Source of the DNA: Adiantum capillus-veneris
Lineage: Eukaryota; Streptophyta; Polypodiopsida; Polypodiales; Pteridaceae
Assembly: GCA_014529385.2 (NCBI GenBank)
Contig: CM043950.1
Location: forward strand, 71,708,435-71,772,434
Direction of reading: 5' to 3'
Length of the DNA stretch: 64,000 nt
The position numbers and the translations under genes were made by a program. The notes beneath the pieces were generated by a model. The model was given only the letters and a program-made list of their open reading frames with translations, was not told the DNA's origin and did no database searches. Positions 1 to 12,974 of the stretch are shown here, piece by piece. Each line of letters opens with the position of its first letter. The first letter of the stretch is position 1.

Positions 1-386
1 GTCAATCACGACACTTCATCAATAGCTACACACACAAGCTGAAAGGTGCTAGAGCTTCATAAAACCTATCTACACACAATAGGGCACACACACTAATTAC
101 AAGATTAAGATCCAACTTAATCAACCTAATTAGTGATGCTAAATCTCACAAATCGAATGCTTATAGAGAAATAGGAGTGGTTAATAGCAAGAAGTACATA
201 CCTCTCTCAAATCTAGAATAATGAGATTGTAATACTACTTTATGACATCATGAAATGTAGAGAAGAAGTAGACTAATGAGAAAATAGGAATTAAATTAAT
301 CAAGAAGAGCTTACTCTAATTACAAATGGATTAGCACTAGCCATTGAAGCATGGACATTAATCTCAAGGCTAGTCCATAGAGTGAA

Positions 387-390
<4 letters not shown>

Positions 391-432
<42 letters not shown>
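391..432. repeat. (AG)n microsatellite
   Basis: An uninterrupted AG dinucleotide run of about 21 units. The short open frame across it, which reads as an alternating Arg/Glu tract, is low complexity and not a gene. Confidence 0.97.
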
Positions 433-434
<2 letters not shown>

Positions 435-1493
435 CTCAAAAGTGGATCCTCAAGAGTTGATACTCAAGAATGAAGCCTCCTTGCATAAAAGCTTCCTTTT
501 AAAGGCTTTCACCACAATCCCTTCTACTATGGGTTTAAGCTTGAGCCCTCTAACTAGCATATACAACTTTTGAACTCCAAGTGAGCCCAAGACCTATACA
601 AAGTGTGTTGGAAATATTATGCACAAACATAGATATCTCCCGCTTGATGCATATTTGGTGTAGCATGTGTTAATTGTTTGCTAACAAGGGGGGGGTTGGT
701 GGGGGGAGGGAGAGAGTGACCTTGACACACACAATGGGTAAAGGCAATTAAGAGTGGTAAATCTACACCCACATTATGAAATATCGCCAGTACAAAACTA
801 CATCAACTCCAAAGAAAGATCATAAATCATTAGAAAAACCTGTTAAAAATGAAAAGCTCTAAGTTTTGTTGAGAAGTGCTCCATAGGATGCATGTCTCTG
901 CATGGGTACAGGTGCATGTCCTTGTGGATGTGATTTTACATAGTTTTAGAGAGAAATAATTTGTTTTTTTTAAGATTAAAGTGCTTTCAACATTGAGATC
1001 ATTGTCCACAACACTAGCTTACACAATGGGGAATGACTTGAGTGATGTTTGATGAGTTGTGATGCATGGAGATTATTTATTTACAATGAGAAGTGCATCC
1101 CCTTTTACCATGAGATGTTGTATACCTTGACTAATGCAGATCTTCAAGCCATGAAGTAAAATGTCATACTCTACTTTTTTGTTGCTTGTTGAACCTAGTA
1201 AATTGAGTGTCTCTTTCATGACCACCTCTCCACTTGGGTTGAGAAACACCAGCCTGCCCCTGCTTTACCTGTGGCTCATAGAAAAGCTCCATCAAAGAAT
1301 AATGTAAAGGCATTAGGGATACTTTAAGGTGGTGAAAATGGTAGGGTTTCTACTTCAAGCACTTTAATCTCCTTCTCATGCACTCTATAAGTTAGAATCC
1401 CTACCAATTTTACACGCACACTATCTTCTACTTTTAAAGATTATTGAAACTCTTTCGATTCCATAACCCATTTTGAGATCCTAGTACTAAGGT
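433..1493. other. Unassigned AT-rich DNA
   Basis: No open frame with family resemblance is visible. The only structure is a G-rich stretch near 688-712. It lies downstream (in minus-strand terms) of the RNase H relic and could hold a decayed integrase, but I see no integrase motif. Confidence 0.5.
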
Positions 1494-2570
1494 TCATTTG
1501 AGATGACACCCAAGGAACAATTTTTTTGTAGTGATAATTATAAAAGGTTTTGGTAGTAGGTAGGATCTAAACTTTCTCATTGCAAACATGAGAGCAAGAA
1601 TCATGAGTTCTTCTTCTGTGTAGCCCCTCTCCAAAGCATTCATGACCCTACTAGCAAAGTAGATAGGGCACATTCTGGTACTGTGGGGATCTTGTTGTAA
1701 CAAAACACCATGAATTGTTTCTTTTCAAACACTAGAGCCAACAAATAATGTGTACTCCCACAACAAGGAGGCATCAGTGTTAGTGGTTCTGACAGAATTA
1801 CTTTAATGTTACAAAAATATTACTCAAGCTCATCAGACCATGCAAACTCTACTTGTTGTGTCAATTTTTTCAAGGGGTGAAGTACCTCCAAGGCTAAGTG
1901 AGTGAAGCAGGACATATACTTCACCATTTGAATGAATGAGATTACCTCCTTGATATTTAGAGCCTTTGCCTTTGAAGGATCCACCTCAATGCCTTTGTGA
2001 GAAACTTTGTGACCAAGCAAGATTACCTTATCTTCACCTATGTGGAATTTCTTGGGGTTGAATTGACCTCCCATGTCTCGTAGAATTTCTTCAAACTTTC
2101 TTCTACCCTCTATAGATCCGATGATTTGAGCTATCTACGCAAAAATCACCAGTGAACACCCTAATTAACTTTCCAATGAATGCCTAAAACACCATGTTCA
2201 TGAAGCATTGGAAAGTTGTAGGAGCATTTGTCAGGCCAAATGGCATGATTCTAAAAGCAAAGTAGCCCCAAGGAATGATGAAGGTTGTTTTCAATTGATC
2301 TTCCAATGTGATACCTATTTGAAAGTAGCTTGAGTAGCCATCACCCATAGTATTTCTCATGAACAGCTACCTCATTTAGTATTTCATCCCAAAATGGGAG
2401 GGTAAAGTGATCTCGCTTAGTTGCCTTATTGAGTGGCATATAGTCAACACATACTCTCCACTTCCCATTTTTTTAATGAGTGACCACCACTAGAGAGACC
2501 CACTTTGAATTCTCCATCGATGGATAAATGAAACATGCTGCTAGAAGCTTCCTTACCTCCTTTAGTAAAG
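1494..2570 (-). pseudogene. Ty3/gypsy RT-RNase H relic
   Basis: This is a decayed reverse transcriptase/RNase H block read from high to low coordinates. Near 2,440-2,480 the minus strand encodes a VCVDYMPLNKATKRDHF-like RT motif. Near 2,220-2,260 it encodes an MPFGLTNAP-like motif in broken frame. At 1,820-2,074 a short frame contains LLGHKVSHKGIEVDPSKA, the RT thumb signature, and a WSDE-type start of the RNase H linker. At 1,494-1,703 a frame contains YFASRVMN and YTEEELMILAL, typical of the Ty3/gypsy RNase H. Many stops and frame changes separate these pieces and the YxDD catalytic box is not readable, so it is dead. The motif style is unlike the chromovirus at 53-62 kb and nearer the non-chromovirus (Tat/Athila-like) lineages. 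That lineage call is an inference. Confidence 0.85.
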
Positions 2571-2595
2571 CATGCTCTTTGATGACTCCTAGCCT

Positions 2596-3036
2596 TTATA
2601 GCTTTTGAGCCTTAGGTGTGACCTTAGGCTTTAGCTCAATTTTGTTTTGGACAACATCTACTCCATGCACATCTGTGTAGTCTTTAGCAGGAAACTTCCT
2701 TAGAACATAATGAAACTCCTCACTTTCTGCCTTTATAAGTGTTTTTGATAGCATACCTTCTAACATCGCTTCATCCTCTTCGAAGCCTACCTCCTCCAAA
2801 CCTAGACAAGAGGTCCCTTGGTTGTTTGGCTTAAACCTTACACCCATGACTTTGATGGAAGACTCCTCTTTAGTAATGTTGTTGCTACTTTCTTCTTCTG
2901 AGGTGCTATTAGTCCAGTCTTCCTCTGTCTCACTTTGAGATGATTCTTCATGGAGCTCCACTTGACGTTGCTCCTTCATGTTAAAGACAGCCCTTTTATG
3001 ATTGGCATTCTTGCAAATCAACTTTCCACTTTCCAA
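2596..3036 (-). pseudogene. Retroelement PR-RT linker fragment
   Basis: An open stretch of 146 codons lies directly upstream, in minus-strand terms, of the RT relic and runs towards it. It is acidic and Ser/Glu-rich in its first half, then has KVMGVRFKPNNQG and a region ending in KIELKPKVTPKAQKL that leads into the RT. Position and composition fit the spacer between protease and RT of a Ty3/gypsy polyprotein. No catalytic motif is visible, and no function beyond being part of the dead element is supported. Confidence 0.6.
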
Positions 3037-3039
3037 AAA

Positions 3040-5545
3040 AAAAATTCGAGAAAAATATCCTTGTATTAGTTAATGAAACTGCCCATAGGGCTACAACCAC
3101 CTCTACAAGAGAGGGCTACAACAATCATGATGGGGAGACTCTCCCAATGAAAAACCATTATATGTACAATGAGGCTAAATCAAGAGATGGGAGGAGGGAA
3201 AATCCACACAGGTGGACGATAGTGCACTTTCCAAATCTTGCAAAGCTCGCATTTTCATTAGCCATGGTCTTCTCAGGATAAATGGTTAGTCATTTCCCTT
3301 GGTAGCAACCACCTTCTTAAGGCCAAAGGCCTCCACAAAAAAAAAAAAATCCCTAAGAACCTAGCTTTGCTATTGTTTTCCATTTGTACTTTGATGTCAG
3401 ATTTCTCACGCATGTATGCATAGTCTTTGCATGAGTCCTTCTGTCATGATGCAAATTTGTGCATCCCATCCACTAGACCTTTCCTAACCAACTTACATTT
3501 GATTTAGCAATCTAGAATGTGTATTACTCGCATGCATTTTAGTTTGTGAAATCTTCACAACACGCACATTATCTTTTACCTTTCTCCTAGTGCTAACCAT
3601 CTTTTCTTCTGGAGAGTATTGAAGTATCAGAAGCATCTTGTAATGAGAAAATTGTGCAGGCTTAGTCAAAATTCCAAGTATTTGGAACTTCAGAGTCTTA
3701 AATTGCAAGTAGTGAAAATTTTGGGAAAGAAAGATGTTAAAGTAAAGTTGGACATGTTCTTATGCTCTAAGAGTAAAAGCCAAATAATGCTTGATTAAAC
3801 CACAAAAATTCATAACAAGGCCATGAGTGAATGAGCCCTGCATTCAGCCAACTTGCACTTCTTGGGATTTAAATGTCCACCCTCTTCAACTAGCCTTTGA
3901 AATCATAACTTTAAGTTCCTTCATACAATAAATTGTTCTCATCTATATTTCTCTAGCACCATATTCAAATTGGATTATCAGTGTGGCCAAGTTTGTTCGA
4001 CTCAAAAACCAACACCTAGCAAGTTGCATTTCTACAGATCCCTTGAGCTTTCATCTTTGAGATCTTTGTGTACTCCCAACCTTAGCAACAATATTGTTGT
4101 ATTAGATATAGCTTTGCGATGAGTAACTATCACTATCAAACTTTAATTTTCATTTAGTTTCAACATAGGTATTATTAACAAAAAAAATATCTATACTTGC
4201 TTTATGTTTCAGCCTTAGCACATAATCTTCTTATACGTGCTCGGTAAGAATGATATCTAGAGGTACACACCTAGATATGTAAAGGCCACATTCCATTAGA
4301 GGCATAGAAATTCAAAATTGGGAGTATACATATGTATCAAAAAAGGCACGGACTTTAATAACTTCCTCAAATGCCTACGTAGCAATTTTTGTAGAATCTT
4401 ATTAATTTCACTAAGTGTGCATTATGGCACTCAAGAATTGTTTTGCTCCTCTTAAGAATAACTATAAAATCATAATACTTAAAGGTGGTTAGTTTTCTTT
4501 TAATTTGGACAAATAGATAATGCTATCTTAGCACATTTGCAAACCCAGCTTCTACTATAGCGACCACTTTTGTAGTTCTCAACTAATGCTAAGTGGCCTT
4601 ACATGAATATTTGCACGTCTTGATGTTGTGAACCGTTAATTATGAACGCATCTATACTGCTTACAAATTGTGGTACTTACAAATGATTTTCTTTATTTTT
4701 GAGTCACTCTTATATTTTTTATTACATTAACAATGGTTTAAAGTTCCACACTTTTGTTTAGTCTACAATTTTTTTTTCAAAATAGTCTGCATACATACCA
4801 TCAAGTACAAACGTCATAAAAAAGAAGCAGCCAAACAAGTCCTCTCCTCCGATTACTTCTCTTTTATTTTCAATTGCAAAATTATGGTGATAATGGCACC
4901 ATATAGGATTTTAGAACGAACTCTTCAATTTGTTCCATATGAAATATATAAACTAGTTTATTATCATTCATAGCACTTAGTCAGCAACTAACAAATGTAT
5001 ACATATTCCAAATTAAATGATCACTTGTGTATCAGATTGATTCCTACCTTCAAAGAGCCTCCATGTATGTAACTTATTAATATCATATATCTAACAAAAG
5101 AATTTCTCTCTTTTTCATCAATCAATCTTCTCTCTATATGCCCAAATGCCATGCACCACCATAGTATTTATCTTACCCTAAGGTAACATTATACAACGTC
5201 TCTTCAACATATTCTTTTACAACAATTTCCCACTTTACTGTTGTCCCTTGATTAATGCTCATTATATTTGATTTCTTTTAGGTGACTCTCTTTGCATATA
5301 TTTTCAAGAGGGTATACCCAAGCAATTTTGCAGCAAATGAGAATACCGCCGAACAACTATTTTAGAAGATCACATTGTGTTACAAGCTACAAAATCAATT
5401 ATTTCTAATGGCATGGCTTGTACCTACATTGATTGGGATCTCTACTTCGATGATTTTCCATACAACCACTTACTTGAGATCAAGTGATTTGGGATGATCG
5501 TCAATATTTTTACATTCTTCACTACTCTAACCTATTCCAATTTAG
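3040..5545. other. Unassigned AT-rich DNA
   Basis: No coherent coding frame, tandem repeat or transposon terminus was recognised in this 2.5 kb. It separates the RT relic from the R1-family LTR and may be decayed retroelement sequence. Confidence 0.5.
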
Positions 5546-5594
5546 TATCAAAAAGGTAGTAAATGTTTTTTTTTTTGCCTTGTCGAGTCCATTG

Positions 5595-5910
5595 GTCACG
5601 TGCACACAGATTTGACAATTTAGGCAGTGTGCAAATATTCATCCTCGTGTAGATTTCCCAATTTAGGAAACACCATTTATCCATGGTGCAGATTCTCCAA
5701 TTACGGTAGCACGTGTGTAGATTTGTTGAATTAAGGAACACACCGACAAAAAACTGACACTATTTTAAACAGTATAAGTGTAGATTTGCCAATTTAGGCA
5801 ACACAAAACTAAAGTCAGATCCTCCAGCTTAGGCAACATTAGTACATATTTTTTTGACTTAGGCAGCACATCTTATTGGTGTAGATTCATCAATTGAGGC
5901 AACACCGATC
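5595..5910 (+). repeat. Degenerate ~27-bp minisatellite in R1 LTR
   Basis: About eight copies of a unit resembling GTGTAGATTTGCCAATTTAG followed by GCAACAC lie head to tail with irregular spacing. Each unit begins with GTG and ends with CAC or a near variant. The same array with about six copies occurs in the R1 copy at 34.38-34.58 kb. Confidence 0.8.
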
Positions 5911-6152
5911 ACAAAATAATGTTGCAGTTGGTTGGCCACCACTATCCTTAGTATGAGTTTGTTAACCCAAGTATATAATATAAGTGATTTGGATTTGGGC
6001 TTATATTTTGGATTTTGAATTGGATTTGGACTTAGTAAATGATGATTTCTTGTCACGACAATGTTTATGATATTGGACTTGGGATTTATGAGAATTTATT
6101 TATAGAAGGATGAGTGTGAGCAATAATATCCTCATTCATTAGGATATGACAT

Positions 6153-6196
6153 ATACTACTTATTCTAGTGGTATGGGACACTAGAATATGTAGTAT
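6153..6196. repeat. Conserved stem-loop in R1 LTR (copy 1)
   Basis: Inverted arms of 18 bp (ATACTACTTATTCTAGTG and CACTAGAATATGTAGTAT, 17 of 18 paired) flank an 8-base loop. The same hairpin is found at the equivalent place in the R1 copy at 34.8 kb. Confidence 0.85.
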
Positions 6197-6518
6197 GTGG
6201 ATGATGACAGGCATAAGAAAATTTATATAAATTGAAGAGTTTTATTTTTGACACGTGATTCTAAGAATTTTTAAGAAGCATGGTTTGCAGGTAACTTAGC
6301 AATTGAGGACAGTTGCTTTCTAATGGAGAGGTATGTGATGGAAATTGATAGTTATCTATCTATTTTAGCTGACAGGTGGAAAAAGCATTAGAAACTGATG
6401 GACTATGCAAAAAGATATACATTTTATGTAAATTTTATTATTAAAGTGCTCTTTATGATCTATGAACATCATTGTGTTCTGTTGTCCAATGTGTATTCAT
6501 TTTTTAACATTCAAGAAA

Positions 6519-6528
6519 TCTATAAATA
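6519..6528 (+). promoter_or_regulatory. TATA box of R1 LTR (copy 1)
   Basis: TCTATAAATA matches the plant TATA consensus. CCAAT lies about 30 bases upstream (near 6,486). The box is conserved at the same place in the other two R1 copies. Confidence 0.55.
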
Positions 6529-7143
6529 GATACATGCAAGAGGAAAATGCTCACGGTTGCAAAGGGGGGGGGGGAGATTGCACCCAGTGCTTGTGTCTAT
6601 TCTTCTCTCCTCTTCTCTACTCTCTCTCGATGTGCCATTGTAGCACTCTACTCTAGAAGATGCACCTGCATGAGCTTTCTTTCTCTATCTCGCTCTTTGT
6701 CTCTCTTTGTGCACGTATAGCTTCAATGTTGTGTTTGTGTGACTTGTCAGGTATGCAGATCTATTGTTTATGGCCTATGTTATGTTATTCTTGATATTTT
6801 TAAGGCTCTTTATGCTTCTAAATATAGGAGTAACCCTTCCTTGATCAAAATCCAATGCTTTACCTCTTTGGCTCCCCATAGGTCTTTGTATTCTATAGAA
6901 AATAAGTTGGGAAACGACACGCATAGATCCACATAGCCTTTCTTCTCATGCTTAGTCAAATCTTCACCCACATGCCCTCTACTTCTACTGCATCCACATG
7001 ACAAACCAAAAATTGTATACCTTTGCTAGGATTGGGATAGTCCACAGTGACACCAAAAAAATATGTGTCAAGCTTCAACAGGTCCTCATCATTGTCTTCT
7101 TCCTCTATATGATATATCCTTCATCATAATTTGACTCTAACTC

Positions 7144-7374
7144 CTACTCATAGCTAGTGCTCGATTCTTCTTTTTTGTCACTGACCAGAGGATAAAAATA
7201 GCTTTCTCTTGTCCTCAAGTCAAGTACCACCTGCCTGCCATTTTCTTTATTTGGCAAAGTGAAAACCCCTTTCTCACAATCCTGCTTAGCTCTAATTGCA
7301 AGCATCTGTGGCCTTCCTAGAATGACAGGGTAATCATTTCCACCTACTTTCATTAAAAAGAATGGATGAGGCAT
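7144..7374 (-). pseudogene. Ty3/gypsy protease fragment
   Basis: A 76-codon open stretch reads GGNDYPVILGRPQMLAIRAK followed by CEKGVFTLPNK. This matches the C-terminal half of retroviral-type aspartic proteases in Ty3/gypsy polyproteins, where ILGRPW is usual. The catalytic D-S/T-G half would lie at higher coordinates and is not intact. It follows the gag relic in the correct order. With the linker and RT at 1.5-3.0 kb, also on the minus strand, it probably formed one element now split by about 4 kb of other DNA. Confidence 0.75.
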
Positions 7375-7379
7375 TCAAT

Positions 7380-8760
7380 TCCCGTCACTTTTACCTTCAC
7401 ATCTTGGGTGACCCCCAAACATCACCCCTTGGCATGATTGGCCATCCTCATTCATACATTGGACTTGACCACTGTCTTGATGCCAATGTCTCTCATAGCC
7501 ACTTCTATTAGCTTATACACTTGTGCCCCACCATCAATATATGCATGAACCTACATCCTCTCTCAAGACATCAATGCACATTGCCTCAAACCCGAGGAAG
7601 CCTTATGCTGACATTGGTATACCATTATCTCCTCAAACTAGGATTAAGTGCTAACAATTGCCTAAATTTAATGTTAGCCTTTTGGTTTTTAACATCAGTC
7701 ACCAAATCATACTCTAGATTGCCCCACCCAAGTTGAAAATCCAATGGTTAATCCTGCAATGTCGTCTCCTCTTGTTAGTCTTTGGCTGTTTTCTATCCTC
7801 ATACACCACCTCCATGCCCTTGCAAGATCTGGTCTCCCATTCAGTCTCTGTCTCCTTTTCTCCTCATGCAATATTATTAGTAATCACATTAACATCTTCC
7901 TTATCCACACAAATGATATCAACTCTAGGGTTTCCTCATTACCTAGCAAGGCTAGTGTTACGAGATTCCCTACTATAGGTTTCTCCCTTTGACCATTGAA
8001 TTGAATTGCCCTTTCCCTTTGCCTCTGCCAAACAAATGTACCCCTATTTCCTTGGGTGGATGCAGGCAATCTGGAGCATAGTGGCCTTCTTCTCTACAAT
8101 TGTAACATCGGCCAAGCAATGGCCTAGCTCTGCCTCTACCAGCCCTTGACTACCCCCTGTCCATTACACTCAAGACTCTAGATCAAGCTCAAAAACATTG
8201 GTCCAGGCCCCAAGGAACCTTGTTCTATATTTTTATTGATCTTTCTGCTCTTTGCACGTGCAATTGCAACTGCACCATTGTAATTCTTTGGGCTCTTGAA
8301 ATCCACTTTCTCTCACACTTTAGGATGCAAACACGCCATCAATTTGTTGAATTTGAAGTATTCTATGTTGATTAATTGCATATCGGTTGCCCATTTTGTC
8401 CAAAATTCTTCAAAATGATTAAGGAAAACACCAAAGTCTCTACTTACATCCTGATTTAAAGCCTTGGCCCTTCAATGTCATGTCCATGTAGATCTCTGAT
8501 GCCTCCTTTTGAAAATCTAGCGAGAATCGGGCCCGCAAAGCCTGCCATAGCTGTCTCACTTCACCTTCTAATGCATCAAACCTTACCTTTGCTTTGCTAT
8601 GTATGCATCAGCCATGGAATTGTCTACATCTTAATGTCTTCATTTTAGATATGCAATGATAGCATATACAACTCAAAATCGAGGCCATCCACTCTTTTGG
8701 ACTTTCCTTGTCGGTGAAGATGGGCCTGTAGCTTCATGCCACCATCACTTCTTGTTGAAA
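7380..8760 (-). pseudogene. Ty3/gypsy gag relic with zinc knuckle
   Basis: Read on the minus strand, 8,480-8,600 encodes a gag-like stretch with LWQALRARFSLDFQKEASEI, and 8,360-8,430 encodes a FEEFWTKWATDMQ-like stretch. Near 8,064-8,110 there is a complete CCHC zinc knuckle, CYNCREEGHYAPDC. Stops and frame changes interrupt the rest, so it is a relic. Order (gag at high coordinates, protease next at 7.14-7.37 kb) fits one polyprotein. Confidence 0.75.
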
Positions 8761-8769
8761 AAATCCGCT

Positions 8770-11700
8770 TCTTTTCACCAATTGATGAGAAATTAGATGC
8801 TCCTCAGTCCGGGCATCACAAGATGGAAAGGGGGAAATGAGAAGCCACCTTGCACACACAAAAAATTCATCTCTATATATTAGGGTGATCACACCACCTC
8901 AATCCACTTAAAAATTTACCATGAATAACACAATTTTTGAGAAAAACACCTCGGATTACACCTCAACCAATGCGCACGACCTCGTGATGATCAAAACTAT
9001 CACACAACCCTCTATGCTTCAATCTTACACCCCCATAACACACAAAATCTTAGTCCCATACACTGTGTGGCCACAAATGGTCTAGGGTTCACACACACAC
9101 ACGCCGGCACCGACACAAACAAAGCAAAGGGAGAGAAAGAGGGGGAGGAAAAGAGATAGCACACTGAGAGGTATGAAGATTTGAACTTCTTTTAAAAAAA
9201 ACAAGAGGTACACCCACTCCCCTGTTATGGATTCTCCTTCTTCCTTATGAGCCAAAAGCTTCAAACAAGTGCAAGAAAAGGGCCCTTTATGGGACGTGTA
9301 TGACATTTTTAGCAAGCTCCTCTTCACCTGTGGTGCAGCCAAAGTGTGTCGACCATAGTACATGGCACAAGTAGGTATGCATGGGCTAGCAGGTACATGC
9401 ATGGGCAGTGAAATGTGTGAAGTGCAAGTTTGGCAAGGGAGATCTTGAATTGTATGGTTGAAGTTCTTGAAGTGTGGAGCCTGTCAATCTTTACGGATCA
9501 ACAATCAAATTCCTGGTTGCCATATATATGCATTTGAAGTTTCAACAGGGATTGGTTCTCAACCTCTTGGGTCGCATTGGTAAGTGTGCCACAAATATTT
9601 TTGAAGCTTTCTAAGGTTTGTAGAGGTAGTATGCATCATATGAAGCCAGCAAGAATTGATAGCTTGTCAATTGGATTCCCGTGTAGTGTGCATCCTATGA
9701 ACCCAGGAAGAATTGAAAACTTGTCAATTGGATTCCCGATGGGCAAGATATTGATAAATGAAGTTTGGGGCAATGAATGAAGGAGTGGTGCCCAATGTTT
9801 TTTTCTCAGCTTTTGGGCCTTTAGTTTGCGACCTCGAGAAATCCAGTGCAACGAAGAATGTATGGATTGAAGTCAACAAAGTGGTCTTCCACTTGGGCTT
9901 TGCGGCTGGTGAATTAAATCCTTGAGCAGTGAATGAAAACACTATGAAAGTCAGAGGGAACAAAAGGTTTTTTTTTAAAGTTTTTTTAGTGGATATGGAG
10001 GCTTGGAGGGGCCAAAGGCCTTGAGGCTTCCACCTTGCCATCCTAAAATACTATATGGAGTGTCATAAGCTCGAGGGCCGCTGGAGTATATATACTATAC
10101 TATGTACCATTGTGGGGTGTAGTTTGGGGAGAGAGAGCTCCCTTGTGGAGCTTGGCCATGGCGTTCTGGCGTGAGTGTTGCGCGCGAGCATTAGCGCCAG
10201 CCATGTGCAGCCGGTTTTGGTAGCAATCTAGAGTAGTGGCGTCCCTATCGGGCACTATTGGTGTTGGTGTTGGTGGATGCCAATGAACAACAATGTTTGG
10301 GGCTAACGTGGTAGGGACCTGGTCACACGACGCCCTACGGGGCCACACACCTTTTTATTGAAGGGTCCTTTCCCATGAGCCCTTGTCACAGCGTTGTGAC
10401 ATCAAAGTTGGAGGGGTGCTTCACATGCAATGAAATGTGTGTGAGAGGGAGAAGACTAGCTAACTTGTCACACCACGTAGTATATACTAAAATAACCCGA
10501 CCACTTGTGTGGAATGTATAAAAATATGAAAATGAGCTCAAGAGGGAACTGCGAACAGGAACTTACAACCTCCTATAATATAAGTTTTTTAAGATTGTGT
10601 AAGGGGTTTTTTCCATTTGGTATTTTGGGGCAACGTTTTTCCATGCAACACCAACAAGGGATCGACGTGTTTGTTTACGCTGTGTGTCGTACTTGAGGAA
10701 TGTGTATGGTGGAATCGAATTGCCTCCATTGTAGTGCATTGAATTTTTCCATGTTAGTCCCCTTCTCCCCTATTTTTTCTATTTTTGTGTGTATTGTTCC
10801 GGGTGTGTGTAGGCAGGCATCTCTCTCCCCCCCCCCCCCCCTGCGAGGTGATATCGTACACACACACACATAGGTGTTTGTGTTCAGGGAGAATGGGAAA
10901 TTAGTGTCTGTGCGCATGAGATTGTGGTTTTGACGATGGGTGTGTGCCTCACTTTAAGTAAAATTGTGAGTGTTCCATTGGGAAAAGTGTGTATGTGAGA
11001 GTGAATGCAAGACGATTGGGGTGTTGTGTAAACCCTAGGCTATAGAGAGGCATTTTTTTGTGTATGATGGGTGTATTCCCTATTCCCCTTGACAAGGGGG
11101 ATCCCTTTGATATTTAACTACACGGAGCACCCCATTAAGAATCCAACCATGTGCACTAGTCCCAAATTAGAAGGCCAAATTCATCTCATTAGAAAGGGAG
11201 AGACCCTATGGGTCCCACAATGTGAATGTGCCCCTAAACTAGGCAACACCAGTCCAATAGAGAGCACAAACAAGTGACAAGACACGCCACCAATGCCATG
11301 GCATGACCAACCACCACCAACAGGAACTACCAAAAACGCCCTAGCACAACCAACCACCACTGATAGACGACGCTAACAACATCGACTAACAGCGCCACTG
11401 CCGCACGGATGGGGGGGTGAGGGGAGCCATGAGAGCTCATCTCCCTCCTCTCTTTGATGCCTATGACAATGTCACCATATAATATATATACAGCCTTGAA
11501 CACTAGGCCATCATTCCCCATGTGAAACAATTTCAGTGCCACATGGAAGCCCCCTTTTTCGGGTTCAAAAAATCTCCTCCTAATGCTTCAAAGAACTTTT
11601 TCTCACCTCCACTTTGGGATGCTCCCATTTTTTTCTCACTGACCTAATCGACATTCTATAAAAACACACTCAAATTCGTTGCTCTAGACTCCATTCCTCA

Positions 11701-12470
11701 ACCTCTTCTCTTAACTTTGACTTCATCTCACGAACTCGAATGGCATTCAACTAAATGACAAAATATCACCAAATTCCCCACTGCATCTACAAACTGACAT
11801 CTCCAATTGGGTATATCTCTGCACTCAGAGCTCCAATCAATGTCCTCTAACTTTTGGGTAGCTCCATACACTACATATCACCTTTGCAAACCCTAACAAG
11901 CCCAAAAAAACTCTAATGGCACACTTTTTGAGGCAACCATCTCATTACAAACCCATGGAAAAATTTTAAATGCTCATAACTTGGTTGTTTGGACTCTTTA
12001 TGTCGATTCTAAAAAAAGCAACACGCTCCATAATGTGAGCACTTTAGACCTATCAGCACACCCAAGCTCTAAACATCCACTTGTACCTATCTACTTCGGC
12101 AAGGATCTACAAACCACCTCCACATTCAAATTGCATATCTTTCATCCGGTAGCTCCGATTGAGAAACCGTCAGGACTAGCTTGGAGAACACTTCAAGGAC
12201 CACCTTTGGTACTTCCATTTTTTCCTTTGAACCTTTTGACTATACACCTTTGTGATAGGTTTTATGGTAGAGCACCATGGCCCCAAAAACCACATAAAGC
12301 ATACACCATTGTAATCACCTGCTTGCCCATGACCTTCATACCTACTTTACCTCTTTGGCATGCTCTAGTAGACACACATAGCGCTGCTTTTCCCTCTTCA
12401 TAGCATCACCCAACTTTGATTTCTCCAACGTCTCTCTTGCATTGTGGAGCAACCAAGGAATGGAAAAGTC
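8770..12470. other. Unassigned DNA with short repeats
   Basis: No supported gene. It holds a 57-bp direct duplication near 9,630-9,740 (two copies ending in CTTGTCAATTGGATTCCCG), a C homopolymer of about 15 at 10,827-10,841 and short CA tracts. Open frames here lack family resemblance and codon-level evidence. Confidence 0.5.
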
Positions 12471-12471
12471 A

Positions 12472-12560
12472 CACTACTAGGCAAAGGCGACCTATTGCAA
12501 AAAATACATAGCATTGTGGTGGCACGGTTCAGAGCAATGCTTTACACAAAATGATCAGTT
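12472..12560 (+). other. Possible CACTA-type transposon end
   Basis: CACTACTAGGCAAAGGCGAC begins with the CACTA terminal motif and is followed by GCGACC- and ATTG-type words that could be subterminal repeats. No matching CTAGTAGTG end or 3-bp duplication was found within the window. Confidence 0.2.
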
Positions 12561-12853
12561 GGTTCTACAAGTGCTAATTGGAAACAAAGAATTGAAGCTC
12601 ATGGTAACTTGCCTCTTAGGGGTCAAATTGTGAAACTAGTGAACCTTGTGTCAAATACACAAGAGAGGAGGAGTGAATGGCTAATGGGTCACGCGTGGTG
12701 TGGTTCCAAGTGGGCCTCCCAGCAATTGAATGCATATATCACTATTTATGGACAATCTCTTAAAAATGAAATTTTTGAATTATAAATTTTGTCACTATAT
12801 AAGCTAAACTTCAATACTTTTTTCATTTTAAAAGTTTCATTTCCAAGAGCTCC

Positions 12854-12856
<3 letters not shown>

Positions 12857-12922
<66 letters not shown>
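12857..12922. repeat. (CT)n(CA)n compound microsatellite
   Basis: About 17 CT units are followed immediately by about 16 CA units. Confidence 0.97.
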
Positions 12923-12926
<4 letters not shown>

Positions 12927-12974
12927 GTCATATCATCACGGAACACCCCGAAGGACATGCCCCCACTTTCATCA

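Larger units (their letters stand above)
5547..6800 (+). mobile_element. R1-family LTR, decayed copy 1
   Basis: This stretch aligns by eye, in the same order, with the LTR-like sequence at 34.3-35.5 kb and, in its second half, with the LTR at 30.1-30.57 kb that is followed by a primer binding site. Shared landmarks are a short tandem array (5,595-5,910), a stem-loop (6,153-6,196), GCTGACAGGTGGAAAA near 6,370, a TCTATAAATA box (6,519-6,528), a G-run followed by GATTGCACCCAGTG, and a CT-rich block. Similarity fades near 6,800. It is the most diverged of the three copies and has no PBS next to it. It lies between the two halves of an old minus-strand element, which suggests insertion into that element. 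Confidence 0.7.
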
